Notes: a model not told the origin generated them from the sequence alone. A stretch of 64,000 nt of DNA from Pantoea cypripedii (GCF_011395035.1 NZ_CP024770.1:927670-991669), one strand, 5' to 3'. Counted from the first letter of the stretch, positions 35,121 through 44,556 are shown. Numbers and translations: made by a program.

Positions 35121-35835
35121 AGGGCATTTCCTCCAGCGCTTTGAATTCCGCTTCATCAATGGCCCGAAAGCGCACACGATCACCGGCCTGCAACAGACAT
35201 GCCGGTTGGCGTTCGCTGGAAAACAGGGTCAGTGGCGTTCGCCCTATCAGGTTCCAGCCGCCCGGTGAGGTCAGTGGGTAAATCACCCCCATCTGGTTGG
35301 CGATACCGATCGATCCTTTGGCGACAGAAAGACGCGGTGTGGCGCGACGCGGCAAGGTAAAGATCGCATCCAGCGCCCCAAGGTAGGGATGACCGGGTAA
35401 GAAGCCTAACATCAGCACATCGACTACTTTCTGCTGGTGACGGCTGATCACTTCTTCAGGAGATATCCCGCAATGCTGCGCTATCGCCATCAGGTCTGGC
35501 GCGTACTCGCCCTGATAGCAGACAGGAATGACCATTTCGCGTCCCTGCTCCGTTTCCTGCGGGGAAAAGCGACTCAGGATGGCATCCAGTCGATTTACCA
35601 GCTGGCTGTAAGGTGACAGAGAATGATCGATACGCCACAGCACTTCCGGCTGATAGTGAATGCCCAGCGAATGTGCCGCAGGGACGATATCACGCACGCC
35701 AGGCAGTGGATTCGCTTGCAGAAATCGCGCGAGCTGGGAAAGCAGAGAATGGGGTGTGGGATGCCCGGGTAAGGTGACAATCATGCAGCGTTCACCCGAG
35801 GGATCGCGCCGCCACGTTAATGTTTGCTTGACCAT
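35110..35835 (-). CDS. pxpB: 5-oxoprolinase subunit PxpB (KipI-like)
   Basis: This 241-residue protein is homologous to PxpB/KipI. It contains IPVCYQGEYAPDLMAIAQHCGIS, VLMLGFLPGHPYLGAL, LPRRATPRLSVAKGSIGIA and YPLTSPGGWNLIGRTPLTLF, all characteristic of the family. It precedes pxpC with an 11-base overlap. KipI in Bacillus also inhibits a sporulation kinase, but in enteric bacteria the pair belongs to 5-oxoprolinase. The GC-rich hairpin just upstream may end the VOC transcript. Confidence 0.9.
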   Translation of the reverse strand: MVKQTLTWRRDPSGERCMIVTLPGHPTPHSLLSQLARFLQANPLPGVRDIVPAAHSLGIHYQPEVLWRIDHSLSPYSQLVNRLDAILSRFSPQETEQGREMVIPVCYQGEYAPDLMAIAQHCGISPEEVISRHQQKVVDVLMLGFLPGHPYLGALDAIFTLPRRATPRLSVAKGSIGIANQMGVIYPLTSPGGWNLIGRTPLTLFSSERQPACLLQAGDRVRFRAIDEAEFKALEEMPYVA

Positions 35836-35850
35836 AGTGTCCCGTGATCT

Positions 35851-35868
35851 GGCGAGGCGAACCTCGCC
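35851..35868. terminator. GC-rich hairpin between the VOC and pxpB genes
   Basis: GGCGAGG, CGAA, CCTCGCC lies in the 44-base gap between two minus-strand genes. It has the same core as the hairpin at 2929-2947 and lacks a T tract. Confidence 0.45.
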
Positions 35869-35879
35869 CTGGCAGTGTC

Positions 35880-36305
35880 TTAACGAGCGAACAGCTGGCT
35901 CATATCTTTAAACGCTTTAAATTCCAGCGCATTGCCGCACGGGTCAAACAGAAACATGGTTGCCTGCTCGCCCACCTGCCCTTTGAAGCGGACATAGGGT
36001 TCGATCACAAATTCAGTTTTGAAATCGCGCAGACGGGCAGCCAGCGCTTCCCACTCTTCCCAGCTCAGAATAATGCCGAAATGCGGCACTGGCACATCGT
36101 GGCCATCGACAGGGTTGGTATGAGCATGATCCTGGGTCGCGGTTTTAGGATGTTCGTGGATCACCAGCTGGTGACCATAAAAGTCAAAGTCGACCCACTG
36201 GGTGCTGGAACGGCCTTCGCTCAGACCAAAGACTTCGCCGTAAAAGCTACGCGCAGCAGCCAGATCGTAAACAGGAATCGCAAGGTGAAAAGGACTTAAC
36301 GCCAT
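35880..36305 (-). CDS. VOC-superfamily (glyoxalase-like) protein
   Basis: This 141-residue protein is of the vicinal oxygen chelate fold: two beta-alpha-beta-beta-beta modules starting PFHLAIPVYDLAAARSFYGEVFG and VPHFGIILSWEEWEALAARL. His7, the second-module His and the Glu in GNALEF are in the usual metal-ligand positions. Members are dioxygenases, lyases or resistance proteins, and this one is not assignable to a substrate. It is the first gene of a minus-strand run (VOC, pxpB, pxpC) and is divergent from a LysR gene. Confidence 0.85.
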   Translation of the reverse strand: MALSPFHLAIPVYDLAAARSFYGEVFGLSEGRSSTQWVDFDFYGHQLVIHEHPKTATQDHAHTNPVDGHDVPVPHFGIILSWEEWEALAARLRDFKTEFVIEPYVRFKGQVGEQATMFLFDPCGNALEFKAFKDMSQLFAR

Positions 36306-36430
36306 GTTGTGCTCCAGAATCAGGGTTGTATTGGTGTCGTTGTGATTCTGTGATAATAAGGATAAAATTTTTTATTAAAAGCGAATATATTTTTCGTCAA
36401 ACAACAATTTTTTCGATGAGTGTGGATATT

Positions 36431-37327
36431 ATGCTCCGTGAGCTAAAGACCTTTGTGGCAGTAACTCAGTTAGGATCTTTTGCTGCCGCCGGGCAGCGGA
36501 TTGGTTTAACGCAGTCGGCAGTCAGTGCACAAATTCGCAGTCTGGAAGAGGCGCTGGGGATGCAGCTGTTTGACCGTTCCGGTCGCACCGCCATTCTGAA
36601 CGCTGACGGCAATCGCGCATTACCGATGGCCGAAGAGATTCTGCAAATCTTCTCCCGCATGGCGCAGCCGGAAAATTTAAATGATTACCGCGGCTCGATA
36701 AAAATTGGCGCGATTTCTTCGATTCAGACCGGCATGTTGCCACGGGCATTGACACAGCTGCACGCCACCGCGCCAGGACTGGAAACCAAACTGCTGCCGG
36801 GGGTTTCTTTTAACCTGCTGACCCAGGTTGAAGCGGGGAATATTGACCTTGCGGTGGTGATCAAACCAGGATTCCCGCTGGCGAAAGAGCTGTGGCATAA
36901 CACCCTGGTGCGCGAACCTTATGTGCTTATTGCCCCCGCCACGCTTACGGGCGATGAACCGCTGCCGCTGCTGCGCAGTCAGCCGTTTATTCGCTATGAT
37001 CGCACCTCGTTTGGTGGGCGTCAGGTCAGCATGTTCCTGCGCGAACATCGTCTGGAACCGAAACTGGCGCTGGAAGTGGATGAAATCGATGCCATCGTAA
37101 AAATGGTCGAAAACGGTTTAGGTATCGCACTGGTTCCCTGGGCCGGATTGTGGACGGAGCGGCAGTGTGCACTGCGGGTGATCCCCCTTGGCGACCTGAC
37201 GTTTTATCGTGAACTGATCGTCGTCACGCGCTACGCCAACCATAATGCCCCGTTACATCGTCTGATCATCGAATGCCTGCAACAGGCTGCCACCCCGCAG
37301 GGAGAATCTCTGATTCCTGGCGGCTAA
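36431..37327 (+). CDS. LysR-family regulator
   Basis: This 298-residue LysR-type regulator has an N-terminal winged helix-turn-helix (MLRELKTFVAVTQLGSFAAAGQRIGLTQSAVSAQI) and a two-lobed effector domain (GSIKIGAISSIQTGMLP, then ENGLGIALVPW). ATG 36431 matches the usual LysR start; ATG 36416 is possible. It is divergent from the VOC-pxpBC genes and lies 103 bases before the ABC importer operon, so either could be its target. The divergent position favours the VOC-pxpBC run. Confidence 0.87.
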   Translation: MLRELKTFVAVTQLGSFAAAGQRIGLTQSAVSAQIRSLEEALGMQLFDRSGRTAILNADGNRALPMAEEILQIFSRMAQPENLNDYRGSIKIGAISSIQTGMLPRALTQLHATAPGLETKLLPGVSFNLLTQVEAGNIDLAVVIKPGFPLAKELWHNTLVREPYVLIAPATLTGDEPLPLLRSQPFIRYDRTSFGGRQVSMFLREHRLEPKLALEVDEIDAIVKMVENGLGIALVPWAGLWTERQCALRVIPLGDLTFYRELIVVTRYANHNAPLHRLIIECLQQAATPQGESLIPGG

Positions 37328-37429
37328 TGTGCCGCGTGCAACATTTTGCACATATGTGCAAAAAGGTCGCAAAACTGTAACATTGCGCCGATATATTCCT
37401 GTCTGTTTTCAACCGACAGGGATGCTTCT

Positions 37430-39253
37430 GTGTCTTATCCAACCGAAACTCACCCTCGCAACTTAGCGTGGACCCGACTCCGCCACGCGTTGTCCATCAT
37501 CAGTCAGGAACCGGCGAATCTGCTGGGTGCGCTGCTGCTGATGCTATTTAGCTGGATCATTCTTGCCCCGGTGGTTGCGGTACTGCTGAATGCCGTGCTG
37601 GTACAAAGCGGTGACGCAGGTCGCACCGATGCCACTGAGGGCGCATTCACCACTTACTACCTGCTGCGCACCCTGACCTCAAAAATGTCGGATCTGCTGC
37701 TCTGGACGCCATTGCTTAATACGCTGGCCGTGGCTCTCAGCACCGTAGTGGGTGCATTGATCGTCGGGATGACGCTGGCCTGGCTGATCAATCGTACCGA
37801 CGTCGCGGGCAGAAAGTGGTTCGCCACCCTGCTTATCGTGCCGTTTATGCTGCCTTCCTGGACCTTCGCCCTGGCGTGGACCACCATTTTTAAAAATCAT
37901 GCGATTGGCGGCCAACCGGGCTGGCTGGAGGCGATGGGGATCCAGACACCGAACTGGATGGCCTATGGTTACTTCCCGATTGTGGTGATCATGGTGCTGC
38001 ACTACGCGCCGCTGGTGATCCTGATTGTCGGCAATGCCCTGAAGCGCATGGACAGCCAGATGGAACAATGCGCCAGGGTGCTGGGCGCATCCCGCAGCAC
38101 CATTGCCTGCAAAATTATCATTCCCCTGATGCGCCCGGCGCTGTTGTCTGCCGCGTTGTTGATTTTTGCCGACTGTATCGGCGAGTTCGCCCTGCCGTAT
38201 ATTCTCGGCCTTCCGGTTCACTTCGATACCCTGTCCACCGGGTTATACCGGGCGATCGGTACGCGTCAGTCCGGCGTCGCGGCGGTGATCGCCACGGTGA
38301 TTATGCTGATGGGCATGATCACCCTGATTCTCGATATGAAGATGCTGCGTGAGGCAAAACGCTTTGTCACCGTTGGCGGTAAAGGTGTGATGGAACGTCG
38401 CCGCCCGCTGGGATCATGGCGCATGCTGGCCTCCGCCATGCCGCTGGGCTTTGTGCTGCTGGGGGTGGCGATTCCGCTGATCACCCTGTTTCTGTCAACG
38501 GTAATGACGCTGCCGGGTCGCTTCACTGCCGATAACTTTACGCTGGCGTACTGGATTGGTCATAACCTCGATACCGTCGCCCTGCGTAACGGCATCCTGC
38601 TGACGCCGGAATTCTGGCATACGGTGTGGAACACGCTGCTGATCGTCGGTTCAGCCTCCATCATCTGCGGGATACTGGGATTGCTGGTCGGTTACGCGGT
38701 GATGCGCTGCCATTCGCGCTGGATCGCGGCGTTGTTACGTCAGTTAACTTTCCTGCCGTATCTGGTGCCCGGCATCGCGTTTGCCGCCGCCTTTCTTTCG
38801 CTGTTTGCCGTGGCCCGAGGCCCGGTTCCGGCGCTGTATGGCACGCCGCTGATCCTTATCCTGGCGCTGATTGCCGAAAAAATGCCTTATGCCAGCCGTT
38901 CCGGCATTGCGGCCATGACCCAATTAGGCAAAGAAGCTGAAGAAGCGGCGCGTATCGCGGGTGCCGGGTGGTTCGCGCGTATTTCCCGCATTGTCATCCC
39001 CATTCAGGCGGCCCCGCTGGCCACCGGGATCCTGCTGCCGTTTATTTCTGGCATCAAAGGCGTGAGCCTGTTCGTGATTCTCGCGACCCCCGCCACGGAT
39101 GTACTGACAACCTGGTCCCTGCGTCTGATTGACTACAACTACCAGCAGGCGGCCAACGCCGTGGTGCTGATGATTGCGCTTATTTCCTGGGCTGGCACGG
39201 TGATGATTCAGAAAATCACCGGGACTGGTCTGGCTGATGGTCTGGAGAACTAA
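37430..39253 (+). CDS. Fused ABC permease, Fe3+/sugar-phosphate (FbpB/AfuB) type
   Basis: This 607-residue inner-membrane protein contains two tandem permease domains with about 12 helices. The first coupling loop is QMEQCARVLGASRSTIACKIIIPLMRP and the second is EAEEAARIAGAGWFARISRIVIPIQ. Such double permeases belong to importers for ferric iron, 2-aminoethylphosphonate or hexose phosphates (AfuABC). I start at GTG 37430, with AGGGA nine bases upstream; a longer frame is possible. It opens an operon with an ATPase, a binding protein and a phosphatase fusion. The phosphatase gene favours a phosphorylated substrate over iron (inference). Confidence 0.87.
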   Translation: MSYPTETHPRNLAWTRLRHALSIISQEPANLLGALLLMLFSWIILAPVVAVLLNAVLVQSGDAGRTDATEGAFTTYYLLRTLTSKMSDLLLWTPLLNTLAVALSTVVGALIVGMTLAWLINRTDVAGRKWFATLLIVPFMLPSWTFALAWTTIFKNHAIGGQPGWLEAMGIQTPNWMAYGYFPIVVIMVLHYAPLVILIVGNALKRMDSQMEQCARVLGASRSTIACKIIIPLMRPALLSAALLIFADCIGEFALPYILGLPVHFDTLSTGLYRAIGTRQSGVAAVIATVIMLMGMITLILDMKMLREAKRFVTVGGKGVMERRRPLGSWRMLASAMPLGFVLLGVAIPLITLFLSTVMTLPGRFTADNFTLAYWIGHNLDTVALRNGILLTPEFWHTVWNTLLIVGSASIICGILGLLVGYAVMRCHSRWIAALLRQLTFLPYLVPGIAFAAAFLSLFAVARGPVPALYGTPLILILALIAEKMPYASRSGIAAMTQLGKEAEEAARIAGAGWFARISRIVIPIQAAPLATGILLPFISGIKGVSLFVILATPATDVLTTWSLRLIDYNYQQAANAVVLMIALISWAGTVMIQKITGTGLADGLEN

Positions 39254-39254
39254 C

Positions 39255-40328
39255 ATGCCCTCAATCCATTTAACCCATCTCACTAAAACCTATCCCGGCA
39301 GCAGCACACCGGCGGTAAATAACATCAACCTGACAGTCAAAGACGGCGAGTTTATGTGTCTGCTGGGGCCGTCTGGCTGCGGTAAAACCACGATTCTGCG
39401 CATGATCGCCGGGATTGAACATGCCAGCGGCGGCGAAATCATCATCGGGGACAAAGTGGTGGATTCCGTCATGCAGGGAACCTGGCTGCCGCCGGAGAAA
39501 CGCGGCATTGGTTTGGTTTTTCAGAGCTACGCGCTGTGGCCGCACATGACCGTCGAACAAAACGTGGATTTCGGCCTGCGCCTGCAAAAAATCCCGGCGA
39601 AAGAGCGCGTTGCCCGTTGCCGTGACGTGATGGAAAAACTGCGTATCGCCGATTACGCCGGGCGTTATCCGGCCCAGCTCTCTGGCGGACAACAACAACG
39701 CGTCGCCCTGGCGCGTATGCTGGCGGTTAACCCCGGCGTCCTGTTGCTTGACGAGCCGCTGTCAAACCTCGATGCCACGCTGCGGCTGGAAATGCGCGCG
39801 GAACTGCGCCGCTTACATGCCACCTTCGGCACCACCATTGTCTTTGTCAGCCACGATCAGTGGGAGGCGATGACCCTCGCCACCACCATTGCGGTGATGA
39901 GCGCCGGGCAGATGCAGCAGGTCGGCACGCCGGATGAAATCTATGCCACCCCGGCTAACCGTTTTGTCGCCGAGTTTATCGGCACGCCCAGGCTGAATAT
40001 GATCCCACTTGATCAGCCGTTAAGCCCGCTGGCGCAGCATTTACAGCAAAGCTTTTCCCTGGACGCACCGGCGCAGGTCTGCGGGATCCGGCCAGAAGAA
40101 GTGGTGATAAGTGAGGAATCGGTCTGCAACAGCGTGCCGATGACCATCGATAACATCATGCCCACCGGCGGCAGTTGGGTGATTGAACTGGTGGCCGGTA
40201 ACGATCGTTTGTTTCACTCCACCCAGTTGCGCCCGCGCTGGCAGGCACAGCAGCAAGTGCATTGCCAGCTACCCGCTCACTCCCTGCATTTCTTTAACCA
40301 TCACGGGCAACGTGTTCCCGCGATTTAA
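39255..40328 (+). CDS. ABC transporter ATPase (FbpC/AfuC/PotA type)
   Basis: This 357-residue ATP-binding protein has Walker A GPSGCGKT (38-45), the Q-loop in LVFQSYALWPHMTV, the signature LSGGQ (142-146), Walker B ending DEP (166-168) and the switch His in FVSHD. A C-terminal TOBE-like domain follows (GIRPEEVVIS). ATG 39255 is 1 base after the permease stop. It would energise the fused permease encoded just before it. Confidence 0.93.
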   Translation: MPSIHLTHLTKTYPGSSTPAVNNINLTVKDGEFMCLLGPSGCGKTTILRMIAGIEHASGGEIIIGDKVVDSVMQGTWLPPEKRGIGLVFQSYALWPHMTVEQNVDFGLRLQKIPAKERVARCRDVMEKLRIADYAGRYPAQLSGGQQQRVALARMLAVNPGVLLLDEPLSNLDATLRLEMRAELRRLHATFGTTIVFVSHDQWEAMTLATTIAVMSAGQMQQVGTPDEIYATPANRFVAEFIGTPRLNMIPLDQPLSPLAQHLQQSFSLDAPAQVCGIRPEEVVISEESVCNSVPMTIDNIMPTGGSWVIELVAGNDRLFHSTQLRPRWQAQQQVHCQLPAHSLHFFNHHGQRVPAI

Positions 40329-40359
40329 CCCTGATTATTTAATTGATGATGGAAGCAAA

Positions 40360-41463
40360 ATGAAACGTCGTTTAACTGCCCTTTTCGTCACCAGTGCCCT
40401 GGTCAGCGGCCCGCTGGCCCATGCGGAATCCTTCGATTTGCAGGCCCTGATCGCCGCAGCCAAAAAAGAACAACCCATCACCGTCTATGCCTCCACCGGG
40501 AAAATTGTGCAGCAGGCGAAAGCCTTCAGCGAGCAATACGGGATACAGGCAACCGGGGTAAAAGCTGATGCCCCGCAGATCATTGAAATCATGAGCCGCG
40601 AAGCGCAGGCAAACAATGTCAGGACCGATGTAGCCATCGTTGAAGATGCGCCAGCAGGCATGACGCAGCTGATCAACAAAGGCTATGCCCAAAGCTGGGT
40701 GCCGGACGATCTGCGCGGCAACATTGCCGCCCGCTATCAGCAACCGCTGACCGTGGTGCTGGCACCGAACGTCTTTGCCTACAACACCGAACATCACACC
40801 AGCTGTCCGGTCACCAATATCTGGCAGCTCACCGAGCCGCAGTGGCATGGCCGGGTAGCGATGCAGGATCCCACCAGCAAACCCGCGTATACCGACTGGT
40901 TCAGCCAGATGGAGACCCATTACGACCAGCAGATCCGCGATGCATACCAGCAGGAATTCGGCAAGCCGCTGCAAACCGATGAAAAATCGGCCACTGCCGC
41001 TTTCGTTAAGGCGCTGGCGGGCAACGGTGTTTTGCTCACCCATTCCGATAACGATGCCGCATCGGCCATTGGCGCGCCGGATGGTAAAACGGACTTTGTT
41101 GGCCTGGTTTCAACGGCCAAATTTCGTGACAACAAGCTGGGAATGAAACTGGGCCTGTGCAGTGGCATGAAACCCTTTATTGGCTGGAATTACCCGAGTC
41201 TCGGCGTGATCGCCACCGGCAGCCATAGCCCGAATACGGCTAAACTGTTTATTCATTATCTGTTAACGGCTGAAGGCATCGCCCCACAGGGCGTGGACGG
41301 CAAAATGTCCACCAATCAGACGGTAAAACTCCCGGCGGATGAAGCCTCCGGCATCGAAAAATACCGGGCAGAACTGATGGAATACCTGACGGCAACCGCC
41401 AAAAACGACTGGAAAAGCCGTCAGGACTGGCAGGATATCTGGAGCCTGAACTATCAAAAGTAG
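40360..41463 (+). CDS. ABC substrate-binding protein, Fe3+/2-AEP/hexose-phosphate class
   Basis: This 367-residue periplasmic protein has a signal peptide (MKRRLTALFVTSALVSGPLAHA). The start PITVYASTGKIVQQAKAFSEQYG and the body TDVAIVEDAPAGMTQLINKGYAQSWVPDDL, VLAPNVFAYNTEH match type II binding proteins of the FbpA, AfuA and PhnS group. The tyrosine pair that binds ferric iron in FbpA is not evident near the end, which again favours an organic or phosphorylated ligand. ATG 40360 follows GGAAG. It belongs to the operon of the permease and ATPase. Confidence 0.87.
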   Translation: MKRRLTALFVTSALVSGPLAHAESFDLQALIAAAKKEQPITVYASTGKIVQQAKAFSEQYGIQATGVKADAPQIIEIMSREAQANNVRTDVAIVEDAPAGMTQLINKGYAQSWVPDDLRGNIAARYQQPLTVVLAPNVFAYNTEHHTSCPVTNIWQLTEPQWHGRVAMQDPTSKPAYTDWFSQMETHYDQQIRDAYQQEFGKPLQTDEKSATAAFVKALAGNGVLLTHSDNDAASAIGAPDGKTDFVGLVSTAKFRDNKLGMKLGLCSGMKPFIGWNYPSLGVIATGSHSPNTAKLFIHYLLTAEGIAPQGVDGKMSTNQTVKLPADEASGIEKYRAELMEYLTATAKNDWKSRQDWQDIWSLNYQK

Positions 41464-41517
41464 CGATTGACCAGACCCGGCAATCACCTTTTTCCCCTTT
41501 ATCACAGGCAGATAACC

Positions 41518-42930
41518 TTGACCACTATCGACATAGAACAACGTGAAGCGGCGCTGAAGCGCATTATCATCGAGGCGGGAGAGACCGCGCTGCGCTATTT
41601 TCAGTCGCGCAAAGCGGGTGAATATCAACTCAAAGGCCATCAGGATATTCTCACCGAAGCGGATACTGCGGTTGAAGCCCTGGTGTTGCAGGCTATTAAT
41701 GACGCCTTCCCTGACGATCTGGTGTTGGGCGAAGAAAGCGCCCGACCACCCGCCAGCGCGGAAAGTTTATGGGTGGTAGACCCGATTGATGGTACGGCCA
41801 ACTATGCCCGCGGCATTGCCCATTTCTGCGTGTGTATCGCCTGGGTTCACCAGGGGGTGACCGAGCTGGGTGCCATTTACAACCCGGTCAGTCACGAGCT
41901 CTACCAGACACGCCGTGGCCACTATGCGGTAAAAAACGGCCTGGCGTTACACTGTAACGAGATTAACGATATGCAACGGGCCTCTTTAGAGCTGGGCTGG
42001 TCTTCGCGCCACAGTCAGCGTCGTTATCTCGATGTGATGGCGGCGATGCTGAACCAGGGAGCCAGCGTGCGTCGCGCCGGTTCCGGTGCACTGGCGCTGG
42101 CATGGGTCGCAGAAGGACGCACCGATGGTTATGTGGAACTGCATATGAATGCCTGGGATTGCCTCGCCGGTTTGCTGCTGGTACGCGAAGCGGGCGGCCA
42201 GACCGGGCCTGTTCCCGGCGATGCGGCAGGTATTTTCAACGGTCTGCCCGTGCTGGCCTCCGCGCCGGGGATCGCTGCATCCGTCGCGCGCGCGGCAGGC
42301 ATCCCGCTGGACACAGCGGCAACCACACATTATCCCCGTCCGGCCCTGAGCCTGATCGTCAGCGATTTTCCCGGCTGGGACGTGGATATCTATATCGGCG
42401 GTTCCAGCGGCGTCTGCGATGCAGCGCTGCTGGCAGAACATGATATTGGTATCGTGATTAACTGCGCGGTGAATCTGGATATCGACTGGGTGACCACCCC
42501 GGAAGACCAGGCCGCGGCGCATCTGCTGAATCACGGTGCCGGGGCGGTGCGTTATTACAAACTCGGATTGATTGACGGTGACGGCAATGCACCGGAAATG
42601 CTGCATGCCGGTTATTATTTGATGCGTTCCGCGCTCCAGCAGCAGATTCCCGATAAACCCTCCTACCGCAACCGCAAAAGGGGCAACATTCTGGTTAACT
42701 GCCGTGGCGGACGCAGTCGCTCGGTCGCACTGGTGGCGTTGTTTATGCATCTGGAATGCCCGCAACGCTATCCAACGCTGGAAGATGCCCTTGCCGTGGT
42801 CCGTGACAAGCGTCAGCTGCATCCGGATGAATGGTTTGAAACACCAAAGCCGTCGCTGACCCGGCTGGCCGAGCATGCCATTACGCTCGAAAGCGCGCTC
42901 CATGCGGCAGGTTTACGTCATGAGCCATAA
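41518..42930 (+). CDS. Inositol monophosphatase / dual-specificity phosphatase fusion
   Basis: This 470-residue protein joins two phosphatases. Residues 1-265 are an inositol-monophosphatase domain with GEES (71-74), DPIDGT (88-93) and WD (213-214), the metal-binding set of that Mg-dependent family. Residues 275-470 form a dual-specificity/tyrosine phosphatase-like domain with the loop NCRGGRSRS (Cys395, Arg401); the usual His before Cys is Asn. The start is TTG 41518, since no ATG precedes the domain; this is uncertain. It follows the binding-protein gene by 54 bases and overlaps the LacI gene by 11. It may dephosphorylate an imported sugar or polyol phosphate. The substrate is not known. 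Confidence 0.82.
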   Translation: MTTIDIEQREAALKRIIIEAGETALRYFQSRKAGEYQLKGHQDILTEADTAVEALVLQAINDAFPDDLVLGEESARPPASAESLWVVDPIDGTANYARGIAHFCVCIAWVHQGVTELGAIYNPVSHELYQTRRGHYAVKNGLALHCNEINDMQRASLELGWSSRHSQRRYLDVMAAMLNQGASVRRAGSGALALAWVAEGRTDGYVELHMNAWDCLAGLLLVREAGGQTGPVPGDAAGIFNGLPVLASAPGIAASVARAAGIPLDTAATTHYPRPALSLIVSDFPGWDVDIYIGGSSGVCDAALLAEHDIGIVINCAVNLDIDWVTTPEDQAAAHLLNHGAGAVRYYKLGLIDGDGNAPEMLHAGYYLMRSALQQQIPDKPSYRNRKRGNILVNCRGGRSRSVALVALFMHLECPQRYPTLEDALAVVRDKRQLHPDEWFETPKPSLTRLAEHAITLESALHAAGLRHEP

Positions 42931-43924
42931 AAATACGGGTTTTGCCAGCGCCACCGAGGTGGCGCGCCTCGCTGGCGTTTCCCGTTCAGCGGTGTCGCGC
43001 ACCTTTACCCCCGGCAGCAGCGTCTCGGCGGAAACCCGGCGCAAAGTGCTCGCGGCCGCAGAGGCGCTCAACTATCACGTCAATCATCTGGCGCGCGGCC
43101 TCTCCAAAGAAGCCAGCCGCCCGGTGTGTATCCTCGGTGGCAATCTGTCGTCACCGTATCAGGCCAGTTTGCTGGAGCACCTCACCCGCAGCCTGAATAA
43201 ATATCGCCGGGCGGTGATGGTGATCAACACCGATGACGGTGAGGACAGCGCCAGAGAAGCCCTGCAACAGACGCTAAATTACCGTTCTACGGCCACCATT
43301 GTGCTATCAGGTAAGCCTCCCAGCTCACTGATTGAGATATGCCTGCAAAGCGGACAGCAGGTGATTGTGATCAACCGTATGGGGCAGTTTGCCGGGGCCG
43401 ATAGCATTGAGATCGATTACAGCTCGACCATGAATGAAGCCTTTAACCTGCTGGTTAACGCGGGTTGTCAGCAGATTGCGCTGGTTTCCTCCTCTGCGCG
43501 CTCGCCAAGTATGGTGATCCGCGAAACCCGCTTTCTGGCGGCAGCAGCGCAGGCCAATACCGAGGTCGCGCTGGTCAGGCCCGGTAACACCAGCTATCAA
43601 AGCGGTGTTAATGCCGCGCGGCAATTACTGAGTCAGACGACGCGCCCGGATGGCGTATTCTGCGTGACTGACCTTCTCGCCTGCGGGTTTATGGATGCGG
43701 CGAGATATGAGTTTGGTTTACGCATTCCCCAGGATATCAGCGTGATTGGCTTCGATAACATCGAACAGGCCAGCTGGCTGGGTTATCAACTCACCACCTT
43801 TTCCCAGCCGCTGGCAGAGATGGCCGAAGCTACCTGCGAGCTGCTGCTGTCTCCCACCTCCGCAACGCCGAGCCGCCGGGTGTTTCAGGCATTGCCGGTA
43901 CTGCGTAATACGTTAACCTCCTGA
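42920..43924 (+). CDS. LacI-family regulator
   Basis: This 334-residue regulator has an N-terminal helix-turn-helix (SATEVARLAGVSRSAVSRTFTPGSSVSAETRRKV) and a periplasmic-binding-like effector domain (PVCILGGNLSSPYQASLLEHL, then VSVIGFDN-like DISVIGFDNIEQASW). ATG 42920 overlaps the phosphatase-fusion gene (ATGAGCCATAA), so it is translated from the same message. LacI regulators usually sense a sugar or derivative, which supports a sugar- or polyol-phosphate as the substrate of the importer. Confidence 0.9.
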   Translation: MSHKNTGFASATEVARLAGVSRSAVSRTFTPGSSVSAETRRKVLAAAEALNYHVNHLARGLSKEASRPVCILGGNLSSPYQASLLEHLTRSLNKYRRAVMVINTDDGEDSAREALQQTLNYRSTATIVLSGKPPSSLIEICLQSGQQVIVINRMGQFAGADSIEIDYSSTMNEAFNLLVNAGCQQIALVSSSARSPSMVIRETRFLAAAAQANTEVALVRPGNTSYQSGVNAARQLLSQTTRPDGVFCVTDLLACGFMDAARYEFGLRIPQDISVIGFDNIEQASWLGYQLTTFSQPLAEMAEATCELLLSPTSATPSRRVFQALPVLRNTLTS

Positions 43925-44028
43925 AACGGCAGCCGGGTTAAGCTGGTCAGGGATGGTGCAGAAAAAGTCAAGGGCACAGCCGTGAATACAATGCCAACAA
44001 CCGTGTATGCCCCCTCAGGAATGGATAT

Positions 44029-44556
44029 TCAACCCACTAAGCTGGGTTGTTTCCCCCGTCTGTCGCATAGCAGCTGCAAATCGTCCTTGCGATACCAGTC
44101 CCCGCAGGGAAGCAGGTGGAACATCAGCTCGCGCAATGCGTCGCGATGGCCGGTCAGTTCTTTACGCACCACACTGGGTTTGACTTGCAGCAACCGAATA
44201 AATGTTCGGGAAAAAGAATTCTGGCTCTTGAAGCCATACTCAACGCTGATGGCCGCCAGGCTTTTTTCTGTGAAAGCCAGATCATAAGCGGCATTCACCA
44301 GCCGCCTTGCCCTGATGTACTCCCCCAGTTTCCAGCCGCTGACCTCAGTAAAACGGCGTTGAAAATGCCAGTGGGAATAGCCGCTTTTCTTCGTCACCCT
44401 TCTCAGTTGCAGATCCTCACCGAGGTTTTTCTCAATCCAATCCACCATATCCACCACAACATTGCGGAACTGAAGGTCAGTGTCGGGATTTGTATTGAGA
44501 GTCGCCGGGTTCATGGGGGACGGGTTCCTGTTTTGGGTGTTAAGCGTGTCGGGCAT
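44029..44556 (-). CDS. AraC-family regulator (short, SoxS/Rob-like)
   Basis: This 175-residue protein is little more than a double helix-turn-helix AraC domain (about residues 35-135: VVDMVDWIEKNLGEDLQLRRVTKKSGYSHWHFQRRFTEVSGWKLG, then LAAISVEYGFKSQNSFSRTF). A short tail follows with Cys and Trp residues (LLPCGDWYRKDD). There is no sugar-binding domain, as in SoxS, MarA and RobA. Other in-frame starts are TTG 44592 and ATG 44514. The targets are unknown; small members often act on stress or efflux genes. Confidence 0.82.
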   Translation of the reverse strand: MPDTLNTQNRNPSPMNPATLNTNPDTDLQFRNVVVDMVDWIEKNLGEDLQLRRVTKKSGYSHWHFQRRFTEVSGWKLGEYIRARRLVNAAYDLAFTEKSLAAISVEYGFKSQNSFSRTFIRLLQVKPSVVRKELTGHRDALRELMFHLLPCGDWYRKDDLQLLCDRRGKQPSLVG

